Counted from the stretch's first letter, positions 8,651 to 18,130 are shown. The stretch: DNA of 64,000 nucleotides from an uncultured Christensenella sp. (GCA_910577435.1 CAJTLV010000001.1:181233-245232), one strand, 5' to 3'. The notes: generated by a model from the sequence alone, not told the origin. Program-made: numbers and translations.

Positions 8651-9266
8651 AAATCAAATACTCCTCGATAAGTTCTTCCGTCAGCTTTATGGGCAATCCC
8701 ACAACATTGTAATAATCGCCGCGTATTTCGGTTATCAGCGGTTTTATCGCCGCATCGTCGATATTGTACCCGCCCGCTTTGTCGTAAGGCGCGCCGCTGT
8801 CTACGTAATTATACACCAATTTCTCGTCGAATGTATCAAATCCGACGTAAGTTTTTCCGTATTTTTCGATAATTTTTCCGTTTATATCTAAATACACCGC
8901 AGTAATAACGGAATGATAAGCTCCGCACAGCGTTTCGAACATCTCGATAGCCTGTTCTCTTGTATTGGGTTTACCGAATATTCTGCCGTCCTCCGTTCCG
9001 ACAACCGTATCAAAAGCAAGCACGGGTTTATCGGTGCGGGCGCGTATACACTCGCCCTTTAACCGCGCATTGCGCAATGCCGTTTCTTTACAAGACCCGC
9101 AGGTCGTCTCTTCAACGTCTGCGGGCATAAATAACGGAACTATCCGATCGATACCGCGCTCCGACAATGCCTTTGCGGTTGCGGGATCGGGCACTATGTA
9201 CTTTATTTTATAAGCAAGCTCTTTTCGTCGCGGCGACGCCGTCGCAAAAACTATCTCTTTCGTCAC
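8625..9266 (-). CDS. maf: Maf-family nucleoside triphosphate pyrophosphatase
   Basis: 213 residues. FATASPRRKELA is the N-terminal substrate-binding motif of Maf/HAM1-like pyrophosphatases, and FDTVVGTEDGRIFGKP carries the conserved acidic residue and loop. Family members hydrolyse dTTP/UTP or modified nucleotides to the monophosphate and pyrophosphate; in Bacillus maf is tied to septum formation. Its position immediately before mreB matches Bacillus, although radC is missing between them. The GTG start overlaps the end of ppx by four bases, so the two are translationally coupled. Confidence 0.9.
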   Translation of the reverse strand: MTKEIVFATASPRRKELAYKIKYIVPDPATAKALSERGIDRIVPLFMPADVEETTCGSCKETALRNARLKGECIRARTDKPVLAFDTVVGTEDGRIFGKPNTREQAIEMFETLCGAYHSVITAVYLDINGKIIEKYGKTYVGFDTFDEKLVYNYVDSGAPYDKAGGYNIDDAAIKPLITEIRGDYYNVVGLPIKLTEELIEEYLIYGEAGHSD

Positions 9267-10774
9267 AGTATTTCCAAGTTCTTCCTGTACGCTTTCGCAA
9301 AATCGCTGCCGGCGCTCAGAGCGTCCTTTATCTCAAGCGAGCAATCGCCCTCGACGTCAGTCTTCATTATGACCGAATCGCCGAGCACGTCGCACGTGAT
9401 CGCTTTGACCGAACCGGACATCGAGCGATCAAGCGAATCGGCTATCCTGAGTATTACAGCAAGACGCATAACCGCGACGAGATCCTCTTCGTGTACAATG
9501 CCCGAAAACTTATTCCATTCCGCCATCGATATGTCTTCGAGATTATGGCCGCGCACGACAAACGCGGCAAGAACGAGATCGCGGTGAGAAATACCGTACA
9601 AGTTGGAATTCATTATGAAATATGCCGAATGCTTATTGCTGTTGTAGAAGTTGATGCTCATTCCCGCCTCGTGCATAAGCGCGGCGACGCGCAATACGCG
9701 CACATACTGACGGGGCAATTTGTGCAGGACGCGGAGCTGTTTATACAGCTGAATGGCGAGATTGCATACGTGTTCGGCGTGCGGCACGTTCAGATTGTAG
9801 TTGTATAGCCTCGTATAAATCGAATAACCGAGTATGTCTGACAGCGGCTTTTCGACGGTCATCGGCACGGCGTGATTGAACATAAAACCTTCGCGTATGC
9901 CTGCGCCTGACACCGTTATCTCGTCGAATTCGGTAGACGCGAAAAAGCTCTTTATGCACGACAGCGCCGCACAGAAAATATCCGCGCGCTGAGCCGAAAG
10001 CCCCTTTATCTTGGAACGCTTGTCCACGTCCAGCACTTTTATCATATCGTATACGCGGTTGAACGTATCCACGCCTATATGCGAATTATGCACCATATCG
10101 AGCGGATATTTGTTTATGCGCCCGACGACGGACGCCAGATTGCGGAACGAACCGCCGACGCCCACGAATTTATATTCGGGATCGAGATTTTTGAGCCACT
10201 CGATCTGCTTGAACTGATCGAGCATATACGTTTCGATCATCTGCGCCTGCTGTAACGGCGTAGTGTTCTCGTTGAACAGATTGGAAAGAGTCATTGTGCC
10301 GATAGGCAGGTTCACTCGGTTAAGAATGAGCCGTCTGTTATAATGTATGAGCTGTATCGAAGAACCCGAAATGTCCATAATAACGCCTTTGGGCACTTCG
10401 AGCGAATTGATAACGCCGTAGTATATCTGCATCGCTTCCTGTTCTTCGGTGAGAACGTTTATCTTGAATCCGCAAACGGTATTTATCTCTTCCAAAAAAC
10501 TGCGTTGGTTTTTTGCTTTACGGACGGCGTTCGTCGCGAAAGCATATACCTTGTCCACATTATTCGCATCGCACAGTTTACGGAACATTTTCAGCGTCTT
10601 TACCGCTTGCGCAATTCTCGCTTGCTTCAAATACCCCTCGCGCTCCATATCCTGAGCCAAACGAACAGTCTCTTTAAGCTCGTCGTAAACTACGAAATAG
10701 CTGTCGTTTATGACGTGCGCAAGCACTAATCTCGCAGAATTGGAGCCTAAATCTATAATTGCAATGTTGTTCAA
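9263..10774 (-). CDS. ppx: Ppx/GppA exopolyphosphatase-like protein
   Basis: About 503 residues. The N-terminal half is an ASKHA phosphotransferase fold (IIDLGSNSARLVL, then GVIMDISGSSIQLI and GVGGSFRNLA), as in enzymes cleaving polyphosphate or pppGpp. The C-terminal 180 residues are an HD-type helical domain (ALMHEAGMSI). I place the start at TTG 10774 because AAGGTG lies six bases upstream of it; the GTG at 10783 would overlap that ribosome site. It heads the ppx-maf-mreB group and has a strong promoter. The leader carries a short GGGG/CCCC inverted repeat just before the ribosome site. Confidence 0.88.
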   Translation of the reverse strand: MNNIAIIDLGSNSARLVLAHVINDSYFVVYDELKETVRLAQDMEREGYLKQARIAQAVKTLKMFRKLCDANNVDKVYAFATNAVRKAKNQRSFLEEINTVCGFKINVLTEEQEAMQIYYGVINSLEVPKGVIMDISGSSIQLIHYNRRLILNRVNLPIGTMTLSNLFNENTTPLQQAQMIETYMLDQFKQIEWLKNLDPEYKFVGVGGSFRNLASVVGRINKYPLDMVHNSHIGVDTFNRVYDMIKVLDVDKRSKIKGLSAQRADIFCAALSCIKSFFASTEFDEITVSGAGIREGFMFNHAVPMTVEKPLSDILGYSIYTRLYNYNLNVPHAEHVCNLAIQLYKQLRVLHKLPRQYVRVLRVAALMHEAGMSINFYNSNKHSAYFIMNSNLYGISHRDLVLAAFVVRGHNLEDISMAEWNKFSGIVHEEDLVAVMRLAVILRIADSLDRSMSGSVKAITCDVLGDSVIMKTDVEGDCSLEIKDALSAGSDFAKAYRKNLEIL

Positions 10775-10822
10775 TTCTGTCACCTTCGGGGCATAAATTA
10801 CCCCAATTTTAGTATTATACTA

Positions 10823-10851
10823 ATTATATCATATATTGTTTTTCTTGTAAA
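10823..10851 (-). promoter_or_regulatory. Promoter of ppx-maf-mreB
   Basis: Minus strand TTTACA (10846-10851), 17-base spacer ending in TGa, TATAAT (10823-10828): an extended -10 promoter about 50 bases before the ppx start. Confidence 0.85.
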
Positions 10852-11023
10852 GGGGGTATTTTGCATAATTTTTGTGATAATTTTTGTTACTTTTAGCCAA
10901 ATACGTCAAAGTAATGCCTGCCGTATGCAACTTGTGAGAAAACAACGACACAATCCCCGCCCTATCCGCGCAGTTCGAACGAGACGTAAACGGGTATGCT
11001 GTCGACAAAATACGACAAAACTC

Positions 11024-11052
11024 TTTACATTTCGGGTGCGTAGTGATAAAAT
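11024..11052 (+). promoter_or_regulatory. Promoter of the 869-residue surface protein, predicted leaderless
   Basis: TTTACA (11024-11029), 17-base spacer ending in TGa, TAAAAT (11047-11052). The ATG at 11059 is six bases downstream, where transcription should begin; no Shine-Dalgarno exists. Confidence 0.75.
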
Positions 11053-11058
11053 GAGATT

Positions 11059-13668
11059 ATGAAACATAGCAAAATTTCCACTTTGATCTTATCGGGATTG
11101 GGCGCGCTCGCAACAATCGCGGCGTGCGGTTTTACAGGCGGAAAGGCTTCCGCCGACGGCGCCGAAAGTGCGGCACTTGCACTTTTGCCAATAGAGGCCG
11201 ATTCCGATATGGCGTACCACTATTTCGACGCGCCCAATACGGTGTTCGCCGACGATTTGGGTTTGCTCGTCGCGGGTAATTCTATCGAAAAGGTCGCGGC
11301 GGGAACGTTTGCCGTCACCAAGCAGGACGTTCGCGCAGACAAGGCAGCGCGTTACCGCACCGGTAACGGCGAGTACATAATCGCACTTGCCGACGGCGAG
11401 CTTTCCGTAGTGGGAGGCGACGCCGTTTATTCAAACGGTTACATCGTCGACTTCGCCGTAGACGGTTCAAAACTTTATGCGATAAGCGACGACGCTCTTA
11501 CCGTTATGGATCTCACTCCGACGGAGTTCGATGCGTCTTCGTCGACGACAGTCGAACTGGATAACGGGTTATACCCCGCCACCCGCGTGACGAAAATAAC
11601 CGTAACGAACGGCGAAGTGTTTGTTTCCGCCGACACCGATTCCCGTAAAAAACAAGATATTTATTCGGTAGACGCCGACGGAACAATGACAAGAATACTC
11701 CGTCAATCCAATACCGTACTGTCGCTCGCTTCGCTACGCTACAACGGCGAAACAGTCGTGTATACGCTTACTCGCGATAAAATCACGGGATATTCCCGCA
11801 TCCCCTCTAACGGCGGCTTGACGGAAAAGTACACCGCCGACGACGAACAGATGTGCGACATATACGCTCACGACGATCGACTTTACGGACTGACGGCAAT
11901 CGATTCGATACGCATCGCGCCCGCCGATCTTTCGAAATTCGAAACTGCGATAGCGTCCGCCGACGACTCGAACGGATTTTTCTATATGCCCTCTTCCGCG
12001 TCCGTCAAAAATTCGCGGCTGTACGTGGCGGACAGTATGAACGGTCGTATCGCGGTCTACGGCAACGAACTGACATACGTCGACCGCGAATTCGTTCAAC
12101 CCTCTTCGGTAGTTTGCGACAGCGGCGGCGTGCTTTACGTTGCGCACAACGGCAATAAGATAGCCGTTATGACGAATAACGGGTATTCGGAAACGTCTGT
12201 CGACGGCGAAATAAAACAAATGGTCGCGAGTGCGGATAAAAAGCTGTATATCCTTTCCGATTCGGGGCTTTGGATGATGAATACCGCGACCGTCGATGCG
12301 CCGGTTCATATATCCGACACGCGTTATAAGGCGATAGCGCTCAGCGTAGGACACGACGAACTGTATGCGATGACGGAAGCCGAAATACTAAAACTTGTTT
12401 ACAACGACGAAGCGGTCGAGATCGACGATATGATCGACGAGTTCGATTACTGCGACGCGGAACCGTCCGCATTCTCGTTTGCGGTCGATCTCGGCGGCAA
12501 TGTATTTATGCTGTCGACGGACAGAATATATCGTCGGTCAAAAGTCGGCGCAAGTATGGCGCTTACTTCTTTCACGCTCGGTCTGAACGGTTTGCCCTAC
12601 TCGCTCGGACTGGCCGACGGACAGATACTTCTCAACACCGTCGGCAATGCGTTCGTCGACTACGGCGACGCTATAATAGTCGATACGTACAAACACAGGG
12701 TGTTCGGCACGGACGGCGGAGAAAACGGACTGGCGATCAAGCTGGTCGACGACAACTACGACGTTCCCGATATATCCGATAACGACGCACCGCACGTATA
12801 CGACAGCGAAAACGACGCTAGGATTATCCGCACCGCGCTATATACCGTCGAAGTGTTCGAAAAACCTATGGAGTCGCCGTCCGTCTATACGATCGCGGCG
12901 GGTCGAAAAGTCATTGTTCCCGAATACAATATTGCCGACGCGCAAGAATTTTCGCTCGTACTCATCGACGACTTAGATCCGTCCAGCGGAAATCTCATAC
13001 AAGGATATGTCTACAAGGACGCATTGAGCGAGCCGCTCGTCTACGACGATCCGCCCGCCGCCGTCGGCGCAGTATATGCAGGCGCGACGCCCGTTTATAT
13101 GTGGCCGAGCCGCAAAGCAATGCCCGTCAAAGGATATTCGGCGGTCGAGCAGAACACCGAACTCGGCGTTTTACGGTTCGTCAAATCGTACCGTGACGAA
13201 TACGACATAGCGTGGTACCGCGTATCTTTCGGCGCTAATCGGCAGTACGACGGATATATAATGGCAAACAGTCTGTCGCTTATGGGCTACGATCCGCACC
13301 TGATACGTCCGGCTTACGACGCGGAAATAATATCATACAAAAACAGCGCGTTCGCCCAGACTTACAGATTGGAAAACGGAGTTATGACCGCCATAGACGG
13401 CTTGACACTCCCCACAGGCACGCAGGTCGAAATCGTTGGCAAGTTCGACTCGTCGGAACCGTACACGGAAGTCAAGTACCTCGACTCGGAACTGGGTACT
13501 CTCACCTGCTATGTAAAAACGGAATACATCAAGTATAAGGGCGTAAACGTTCTGTTGATAGTCGCCGTCGTTGTCATCATCATAACCGTCATTCTGGCGG
13601 CAATAATCATCGGACGCGTAGTCTACCTCAAAAAGAAGCGGCTTATAACGCCGAGCAGCGGAAATTAA
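11059..13668 (+). CDS. Membrane-anchored extracellular protein with probable beta-propeller and SH3-like repeats
   Basis: 869 residues. An N-terminal signal peptide (about 1-32, ending near GGKASADG) exports the protein; one helix at about 828-852 (LLIVAVVVIIITVILAAI) followed by LKKKR anchors it with a short cytosolic tail. Between about 60 and 560 are repeated units of the type S-x-L-Y-V/A-x-S/D, such as DGSKLYAISDDALTVMDL and ASADKKLYILSDSGLWMM, consistent with an NHL/WD-like propeller. From about 590 to 820 three units resemble bacterial SH3 modules (for example ATPVYMWPSRKAMPVKGYS). It is monocistronic, divergent from ppx and closed by a terminator. I do not recognise the family; a binding or scaffold role at the cell surface is inference. 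Confidence 0.8.
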   Translation: MKHSKISTLILSGLGALATIAACGFTGGKASADGAESAALALLPIEADSDMAYHYFDAPNTVFADDLGLLVAGNSIEKVAAGTFAVTKQDVRADKAARYRTGNGEYIIALADGELSVVGGDAVYSNGYIVDFAVDGSKLYAISDDALTVMDLTPTEFDASSSTTVELDNGLYPATRVTKITVTNGEVFVSADTDSRKKQDIYSVDADGTMTRILRQSNTVLSLASLRYNGETVVYTLTRDKITGYSRIPSNGGLTEKYTADDEQMCDIYAHDDRLYGLTAIDSIRIAPADLSKFETAIASADDSNGFFYMPSSASVKNSRLYVADSMNGRIAVYGNELTYVDREFVQPSSVVCDSGGVLYVAHNGNKIAVMTNNGYSETSVDGEIKQMVASADKKLYILSDSGLWMMNTATVDAPVHISDTRYKAIALSVGHDELYAMTEAEILKLVYNDEAVEIDDMIDEFDYCDAEPSAFSFAVDLGGNVFMLSTDRIYRRSKVGASMALTSFTLGLNGLPYSLGLADGQILLNTVGNAFVDYGDAIIVDTYKHRVFGTDGGENGLAIKLVDDNYDVPDISDNDAPHVYDSENDARIIRTALYTVEVFEKPMESPSVYTIAAGRKVIVPEYNIADAQEFSLVLIDDLDPSSGNLIQGYVYKDALSEPLVYDDPPAAVGAVYAGATPVYMWPSRKAMPVKGYSAVEQNTELGVLRFVKSYRDEYDIAWYRVSFGANRQYDGYIMANSLSLMGYDPHLIRPAYDAEIISYKNSAFAQTYRLENGVMTAIDGLTLPTGTQVEIVGKFDSSEPYTEVKYLDSELGTLTCYVKTEYIKYKGVNVLLIVAVVVIIITVILAAIIIGRVVYLKKKRLITPSSGN

Positions 13669-13710
13669 TACCGTCGTTACAGAATCATATTAATAAATCC
13701 GAGTTATAAT

Positions 13711-13740
13711 AAAGGCGCTCGCATCTGGAGCGCCTTTTAT
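13711..13740. terminator. Bidirectional terminator
   Basis: AAAGGCGCTC and GAGCGCCTTT flank a seven-base loop, with T-rich or A-rich flanks on both sides, between two convergent genes. Confidence 0.85.
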
Positions 13741-13742
13741 CG

Positions 13743-14441
13743 TTATTCGTCGTGCAGTGCGGCAAAAGAGCCGTTTATACCGTTTCCGAATTCGGGTGCG
13801 AGATCGGAAGTCGATGCGACTTCGCTCTCCTTTTGCATCAGTTCCACCGAGCCTATAGAAAACTCGTATGCGGTGCGCACTTGCGAACTTCCGTCGTCCA
13901 AGCGCTTGGTGTAGTTTCGTGATTGTATTCTGCCCGTCACTTCCAGCTTTTGTCCGACGACTGCGGACTTCAAAAGACGCGCATTCTTGCCCCAAGCGAT
14001 ACAGGGTATGTAATCGGATTTGGAATACGCGCGGTTCACTGCGAGCAGTACGTCGCATATCTCGCGGTTAAACGGCGTCGTGCGATAGATCGGGGGCTTG
14101 CATATGTATCCTATAAGCGCCGCGCTGTTTGGATTTACCGACGGTTGCGGCGGCAGTATTTCACGCGCAAACACGCTGAGAATAAGGCGCGACCGCTCGC
14201 CTTCCGGTCGATTGAAACTGCGGAACTGTCCGCTTACGGCGATTTGATCGTTTTCGCACAGTCCTTGTATGAGCGTCTCCGACGCGGTCACGGGCAATTC
14301 GTCCAAATGCTCCGAAAGACGCGGGACGTCGAGTGTGAATTCGTAAAACCGCTCGCCGTAGAGATCGTGCGAATACTCGATAGGAGATCCCACACGCCCT
14401 TGCAGATAAACCGAGTTGGTGGCTTTGGCTTCGTTTTTCAT
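13743..14441 (-). CDS. Two-OB-fold single-stranded DNA-binding-like protein
   Basis: 232 residues. Two segments look like OB folds: 10-95 (VYLQGRVGSPIEYSHD... ending LILSVFAREI) and 105-205 (ALIGYICKPPIYRTTPFNRE, then CIAWGKNARLLKSAVVGQKLEVTGRIQSR). The second carries the SSB pattern of a start strand, a W-G-K/R-x-A motif and a G-x-L/K-x-V-x-G-R-I-Q strand. An acidic hydrophobic SSB tail (DDDIPF type) is absent. Duplicate-OB SSB-like proteins occur in Clostridia beside the normal SSB; a role in DNA replication or repair is likely but not shown. AAGGAG precedes the ATG, overlapping the end of the deacetylase gene, so the two are cotranscribed. Confidence 0.75.
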   Translation of the reverse strand: MKNEAKATNSVYLQGRVGSPIEYSHDLYGERFYEFTLDVPRLSEHLDELPVTASETLIQGLCENDQIAVSGQFRSFNRPEGERSRLILSVFAREILPPQPSVNPNSAALIGYICKPPIYRTTPFNREICDVLLAVNRAYSKSDYIPCIAWGKNARLLKSAVVGQKLEVTGRIQSRNYTKRLDDGSSQVRTAYEFSIGSVELMQKESEVASTSDLAPEFGNGINGSFAALHDE

Positions 14442-14447
14442 TCCGTT

Positions 14448-15215
14448 TTACTCCTTAAATTGTCTGCCCGTATGATCGATCTTATAGTTGTCTCGGTAAA
14501 TAAGCTCGCCTACCGTCTTAAAAGTAAAACCTTTGGCGCGCAATCCGTCTATTACGTAAGGCAACGCTTCGAGAGTATGCTTGCCGTCGTTGTGCATAAG
14601 CACGATACTCCCGTTACGGCAATTGCCGACTATGCGCGACGTTATCTGCTCTTTAGACAAGTCTTTCCAATCGAGCGAGTCCACATCCCACTGAATCGTG
14701 TACAGTCCGTTGTCTTTGGCGACCGATAAAAGCGTATCCGAATAGTCTCCGTAAGGCGGTCTGAACAGTTCGACCTTGCGCCCCGTTATACCTTCGATAA
14801 GCTCTTTGGACGTCGTAAGTTCAAGCTCCATCTTGCTTGTCGATAGTTTGGACATATACGGATGCGTCGCCGAGTGCGTGCCTATCTCTATTCGATCGGA
14901 CGCCGCCAACGTTTTCAGAGTGTCGGCATACTTCTCCGCCCAAAAACTTACGGTAAAGAACGTCGCGCGTGCGTCCTTCTGTTCCAAAGTTTCGAGTATA
15001 CCGAGTGTTTTATCCGCACCCCATGCCGCATCAAACGTGAGCGCAACGGCTTTCTCGTCCGTCTCGACGGAATATATCGGCACTTTCTTCGGACTTACGT
15101 TATTATAAATCTCCGCCGCATCGGTGTAATATACACCCGTAACGGCGAGCGCAAGCACTACCGCCGCTATTGCGCCTAAAATAAGTGTCGACCTCTTGAC
15201 AACCAAGAATCTCAT
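14448..15215 (-). CDS. NodB-domain polysaccharide deacetylase (PdaB/YlxY-like)
   Basis: 255 residues with an N-terminal signal anchor (about 8-28) and one NodB domain. Motif 1 is TFDAAWGADKT, with the first Asp but the second one replaced as in the PdaB/YlxY group (TFDAxWG); motif 2 is HSATHPYMS with the two zinc-binding histidines; motif 3 is RPPYGDYS; a late LMHNDGKHT gives the last His. Such enzymes remove acetyl groups from peptidoglycan or related glycans outside the membrane; PdaB acts in spore cortex preservation. It leads a two-gene unit with the SSB-like gene. A sporulation role is inference. Confidence 0.85.
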   Translation of the reverse strand: MRFLVVKRSTLILGAIAAVVLALAVTGVYYTDAAEIYNNVSPKKVPIYSVETDEKAVALTFDAAWGADKTLGILETLEQKDARATFFTVSFWAEKYADTLKTLAASDRIEIGTHSATHPYMSKLSTSKMELELTTSKELIEGITGRKVELFRPPYGDYSDTLLSVAKDNGLYTIQWDVDSLDWKDLSKEQITSRIVGNCRNGSIVLMHNDGKHTLEALPYVIDGLRAKGFTFKTVGELIYRDNYKIDHTGRQFKE

Positions 15216-15366
15216 CGGGCTGCTCCTATACTAACATATTCAAAAGCACGAATTTTCAAAAGTTTTGCCGAAAAAAGTCTGATTTTGCGACCGAGCTTTT
15301 CGTACTTTTACAGGAGTTATTTTATTCGTCTTGCCCGACGATTAGAACAAGCATATCAAGTCAAGG

Positions 15367-16206
15367 TTATTTTACGTATGTTCCGCCGTATGTCACTATT
15401 CCGACAGTTCCGAGCCCTATATGCGCCCCGCCGACGGGACACATAGGATATACGTCTACTCTCTCCAATCCGCGCGCCGACAACAGACGCTCTTTGAGCT
15501 GTTCGACAAATTTATCGTCGTGAATATACAGCAATGCGATCCGTTCGCAATCTTTGGGAATGGAGTCTACCGCATACTGCATAGCGCGCTTTACACCGAG
15601 CGCCTTATAAAGAACGGTCAGTTCGTTCGCCCTGTATTCGAACACCGGCTTTATATTGAGTACATTGCCTATCCGCGAAATCAACTTACTCACCCTGCCG
15701 CTACGAGCAAGCTCCGTCAGCGTCACAGGCACAAATTTGGTGGAAAACCTGTCGCGTATTTCGAGCGCATATGCGCAAAGTTCGTCAAAGTTCCGTCCCT
15801 CGTCTCTTGCTTTGAGCATTTCCTGCAAAAACATAAGCGACGACGGTCCGCCGTTGTGCGAATCGATAGCTTCCACACGCCTGTTGGGAAACTGCATAGC
15901 CGCGATCTTCGCCGAACCGATAGTACCGCTCAATCTGTCGCCTATCGTAAAAATGATAGCTTCGTCGGCATCGTCCGTGCAGGCGGCTTCAACCGCTTGC
16001 GCGAAAATGTCCGGCGACGGCTGGCTCGTCTTTGCCGCAGACTTACCCGCAGCATATGCGCAGTAAAAATCGCCCCACTCATCACAGAACCCCTCTCGAT
16101 ACTCTTTGCCGTCAAGCATAAGCGTAAGACCTACGACCTTTATACCATTCTGCTCGGCAAATTCTCTCGAAAGCCCGAATGTAGAATCGACGATAAATTT
16201 AACCAT
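15367..16206 (-). CDS. DegV-family fatty-acid-binding protein
   Basis: 279 residues of the EDD (DegV) fold: MVKFIVDSTFGLSREFAEQN is the usual first strand with the S-T pair, SQPSPDIFAQAV the TSQPS motif that holds the carboxylate, and GPSSLMFLQEM the following helix; VGGAHIGLGTVGIVTYGG is the conserved end (HxGPG-like). Family members bind a fatty acid and feed the fatty-acid kinase FakA in phospholipid synthesis. It is a single gene with an unusually long leader (about 120 bases) starting at the promoter 16334-16363, divergent from gdhA. Confidence 0.9.
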   Translation of the reverse strand: MVKFIVDSTFGLSREFAEQNGIKVVGLTLMLDGKEYREGFCDEWGDFYCAYAAGKSAAKTSQPSPDIFAQAVEAACTDDADEAIIFTIGDRLSGTIGSAKIAAMQFPNRRVEAIDSHNGGPSSLMFLQEMLKARDEGRNFDELCAYALEIRDRFSTKFVPVTLTELARSGRVSKLISRIGNVLNIKPVFEYRANELTVLYKALGVKRAMQYAVDSIPKDCERIALLYIHDDKFVEQLKERLLSARGLERVDVYPMCPVGGAHIGLGTVGIVTYGGTYVK

Positions 16207-16333
16207 ATTACCACCACCGAAAAAAATTTCGCATAAAACGCTAACGAATAACCTACGATGATTTTTGACAACTTCCGAATTTCTTATTATAATAAACTCG
16301 AAAACCGCGCCGTTTACGCTTTATTATATATAT

Positions 16334-16363
16334 ATTTTACCACTTTCCTCGCCCGACGGTCAA
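16334..16363 (-). promoter_or_regulatory. Promoter of degV
   Basis: Minus strand TTGACC (16358-16363), 18-base spacer ending in TGg, TAAAAT (16334-16339). Confidence 0.65.
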
Positions 16364-16584
16364 TTCCAAAATTATTCGGCACCAGCGATTTGTGACAAAA
16401 TCACCACACATAACGCATTTATGGGGTCGTTTTATTGAAATATACGGCAATTTCTCACGTCTGTTACCTTTTTATATGCGCTTTTGGCGATATAATTATA
16501 GTTTGATACCGCGCCCGATGCGGTTTCTTATACAATCATATCGCCTAAAATTTATTATATTATAGAATTATATATCTCAAATAT

Positions 16585-16614
16585 TTGACAACATAAGGCG
16601 TGCGAGTGTAAAAT
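16585..16614 (+). promoter_or_regulatory. Promoter of gdhA
   Basis: Perfect TTGACA (16585-16590), 18-base spacer, TAAAAT (16609-16614); about 65 bases of leader precede the Shine-Dalgarno. Confidence 0.75.
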
Positions 16615-16686
16615 AAAATACGTAAGAGCGCGGCGCGGGCAAAACGAATTTATTTGCGGTGCGACTTAACAAACAAGGAGTTACAT

Positions 16687-18015
16687 ATGTCTTACATCAG
16701 CGAAGTGAAAGCGGCTGTCGCCGCACGCAATCCGAATCAATCCGAGTTTATGCAAACGGTAGACGAGGTATTGACTACTATCGCCCCCGTAGTGGAAAAC
16801 GATCCGATTTACCGAAAAAATTCGATTTTGGAGCGCATAACCGAACCCGACCGTCAAATTATGTTCAGAGTTGCTTGGACGGATGATAACGGTAATATGC
16901 AAGTCAATCGCGGATACCGTGTTCAATTTAACAACGCGATCGGACCGTACAAGGGCGGACTCAGACTTCACCCGTCGGTCAATCTTTCTATAATAAAGTT
17001 TCTCGGTTTCGAACAGATATTCAAAAATTCGCTGACGGGACTGCCCATCGGCGGAGGAAAAGGCGGTTCGGACTTCGATCCTAAGGGCAAGTCGGAACGC
17101 GAGATCCGCGAATTCTGTTTCAGCTTTATGACGGAGCTTGCCCGCCACATCGGCGCGGACGTCGACGTACCCGCAGGCGACATCGGCGTCGGCGGCAGAG
17201 AGATCGGATATATGTACGGTCAGTACAAGCGCATAAAGAACGTATACGAGGGTGTTTTGACAGGCAAGGGTCTCACCTACGGCGGATCGCTCACCCGCAC
17301 CGAAGCGACGGGATACGGACTTGTTTACATCGTAGACAATATGCTGGACGCTAACGGAAAGAGTTTCAAGGGAAAAACCGTTGCTATCTCAGGTTCGGGA
17401 AACGTCGCCATTTACGCGGCGCAAAAAGCGCAGGCGCTCGGCGCTAAGGTGGTCACTATGTCCGATTCCAACGGCTGGGTGTTCGATCCGAACGGTATCG
17501 ATCTAGCCGTCGTGCGCGATATAAAAGAAGTAAAGCGCGGCAGGATCAAAGAATATGCGGAGCGCGTCAAAGGCGCGGAATATCACGACAGCGGTAAAGT
17601 CTGGCAGGTAAAGTGCGACATCGCTCTGCCCTGCGCGACGCAAAACGAGCTTGACGCAAACGACGCGAAAACGCTCGTCAAGAACAAAGTCCTTGCCGTC
17701 GGCGAAGGCGCAAATATGCCTTCGACAACCGAAGCTATCGAAGTATTCCAAAGCGCAGGCGTACTCTTTATGCCCGCAAAAGCGGCAAACGCAGGCGGTG
17801 TCGCCGTATCGGCGCTCGAAATGAGTCAGAATTCGCAGCGGCTCAGTTGGACTTTCGAAGAAGTCGACGCGCGGCTCAAAAACATTATGAAAGGCATTTT
17901 CGACAAAACGGCTTCCGCCGCCAAACAATACTCGAACGAAAAGGACTACGTTGCGGGCGCGAACATCGCAGGCTTCCTCAAAGTCGCGCAAGCTATGATC
18001 GCGCAGGGCGTATAA
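16687..18015 (+). CDS. gdhA: NADP-type glutamate dehydrogenase
   Basis: 442 residues from the ATG that follows AAGGAG by six bases; the in-frame ATG 33 bases earlier has no ribosome site. The protein is a hexameric-type GDH: GPYKGGLRLHPSVN and LPIGGGKGGSDFDP carry the substrate-binding and catalytic lysines, PAGDIGVGGREIGYMYGQYK the catalytic Asp, and GSGNVAIYAA the dinucleotide-binding loop; the Ser/Asn after the second strand (SDSNGW) suits NADP. It converts ammonium and 2-oxoglutarate to glutamate in the cytosol. It stands alone, with its own strong promoter and a very long terminator hairpin. Confidence 0.97.
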   Translation: MSYISEVKAAVAARNPNQSEFMQTVDEVLTTIAPVVENDPIYRKNSILERITEPDRQIMFRVAWTDDNGNMQVNRGYRVQFNNAIGPYKGGLRLHPSVNLSIIKFLGFEQIFKNSLTGLPIGGGKGGSDFDPKGKSEREIREFCFSFMTELARHIGADVDVPAGDIGVGGREIGYMYGQYKRIKNVYEGVLTGKGLTYGGSLTRTEATGYGLVYIVDNMLDANGKSFKGKTVAISGSGNVAIYAAQKAQALGAKVVTMSDSNGWVFDPNGIDLAVVRDIKEVKRGRIKEYAERVKGAEYHDSGKVWQVKCDIALPCATQNELDANDAKTLVKNKVLAVGEGANMPSTTEAIEVFQSAGVLFMPAKAANAGGVAVSALEMSQNSQRLSWTFEEVDARLKNIMKGIFDKTASAAKQYSNEKDYVAGANIAGFLKVAQAMIAQGV

Positions 18016-18056
18016 ATTCGGAATGCATGTTTGAATGCGAAATTAAATAAAGAAAT

Positions 18057-18096
18057 CAAATCGAAAGCTCTCGGAAATCCGAGAGCTTTCGATTTG
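18057..18096. terminator. Long perfect hairpin after gdhA
   Basis: An 18-bp perfect stem (18057-18074 with 18079-18096) around a four-base loop lies between the convergent gdhA and XRE/membrane genes. T-runs are short, but the stem should stop transcription from both sides. Confidence 0.75.
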
Positions 18097-18130
18097 GCGG
18101 TTGTTTATATACTGTTTGCGATATTCCATA

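Larger units (their letters stand above)
16207..16686. other. Intergenic region between degV and gdhA
   Basis: About 480 bases without a gene. It holds the divergent promoters of degV and gdhA and their long leaders. A TATAAT at 16491-16496 has no matching -35 box. A weak CCGC/GCGG inverted repeat lies near 16507. The stretch 16540-16585 is very AT-rich. I see no riboswitch that I recognise. Confidence 0.6.

Noticed and set aside
16491..16496. Second gdhA promoter at a TATAAT
   Set aside because: No acceptable -35 hexamer at 16-18 bases and no TGn element.
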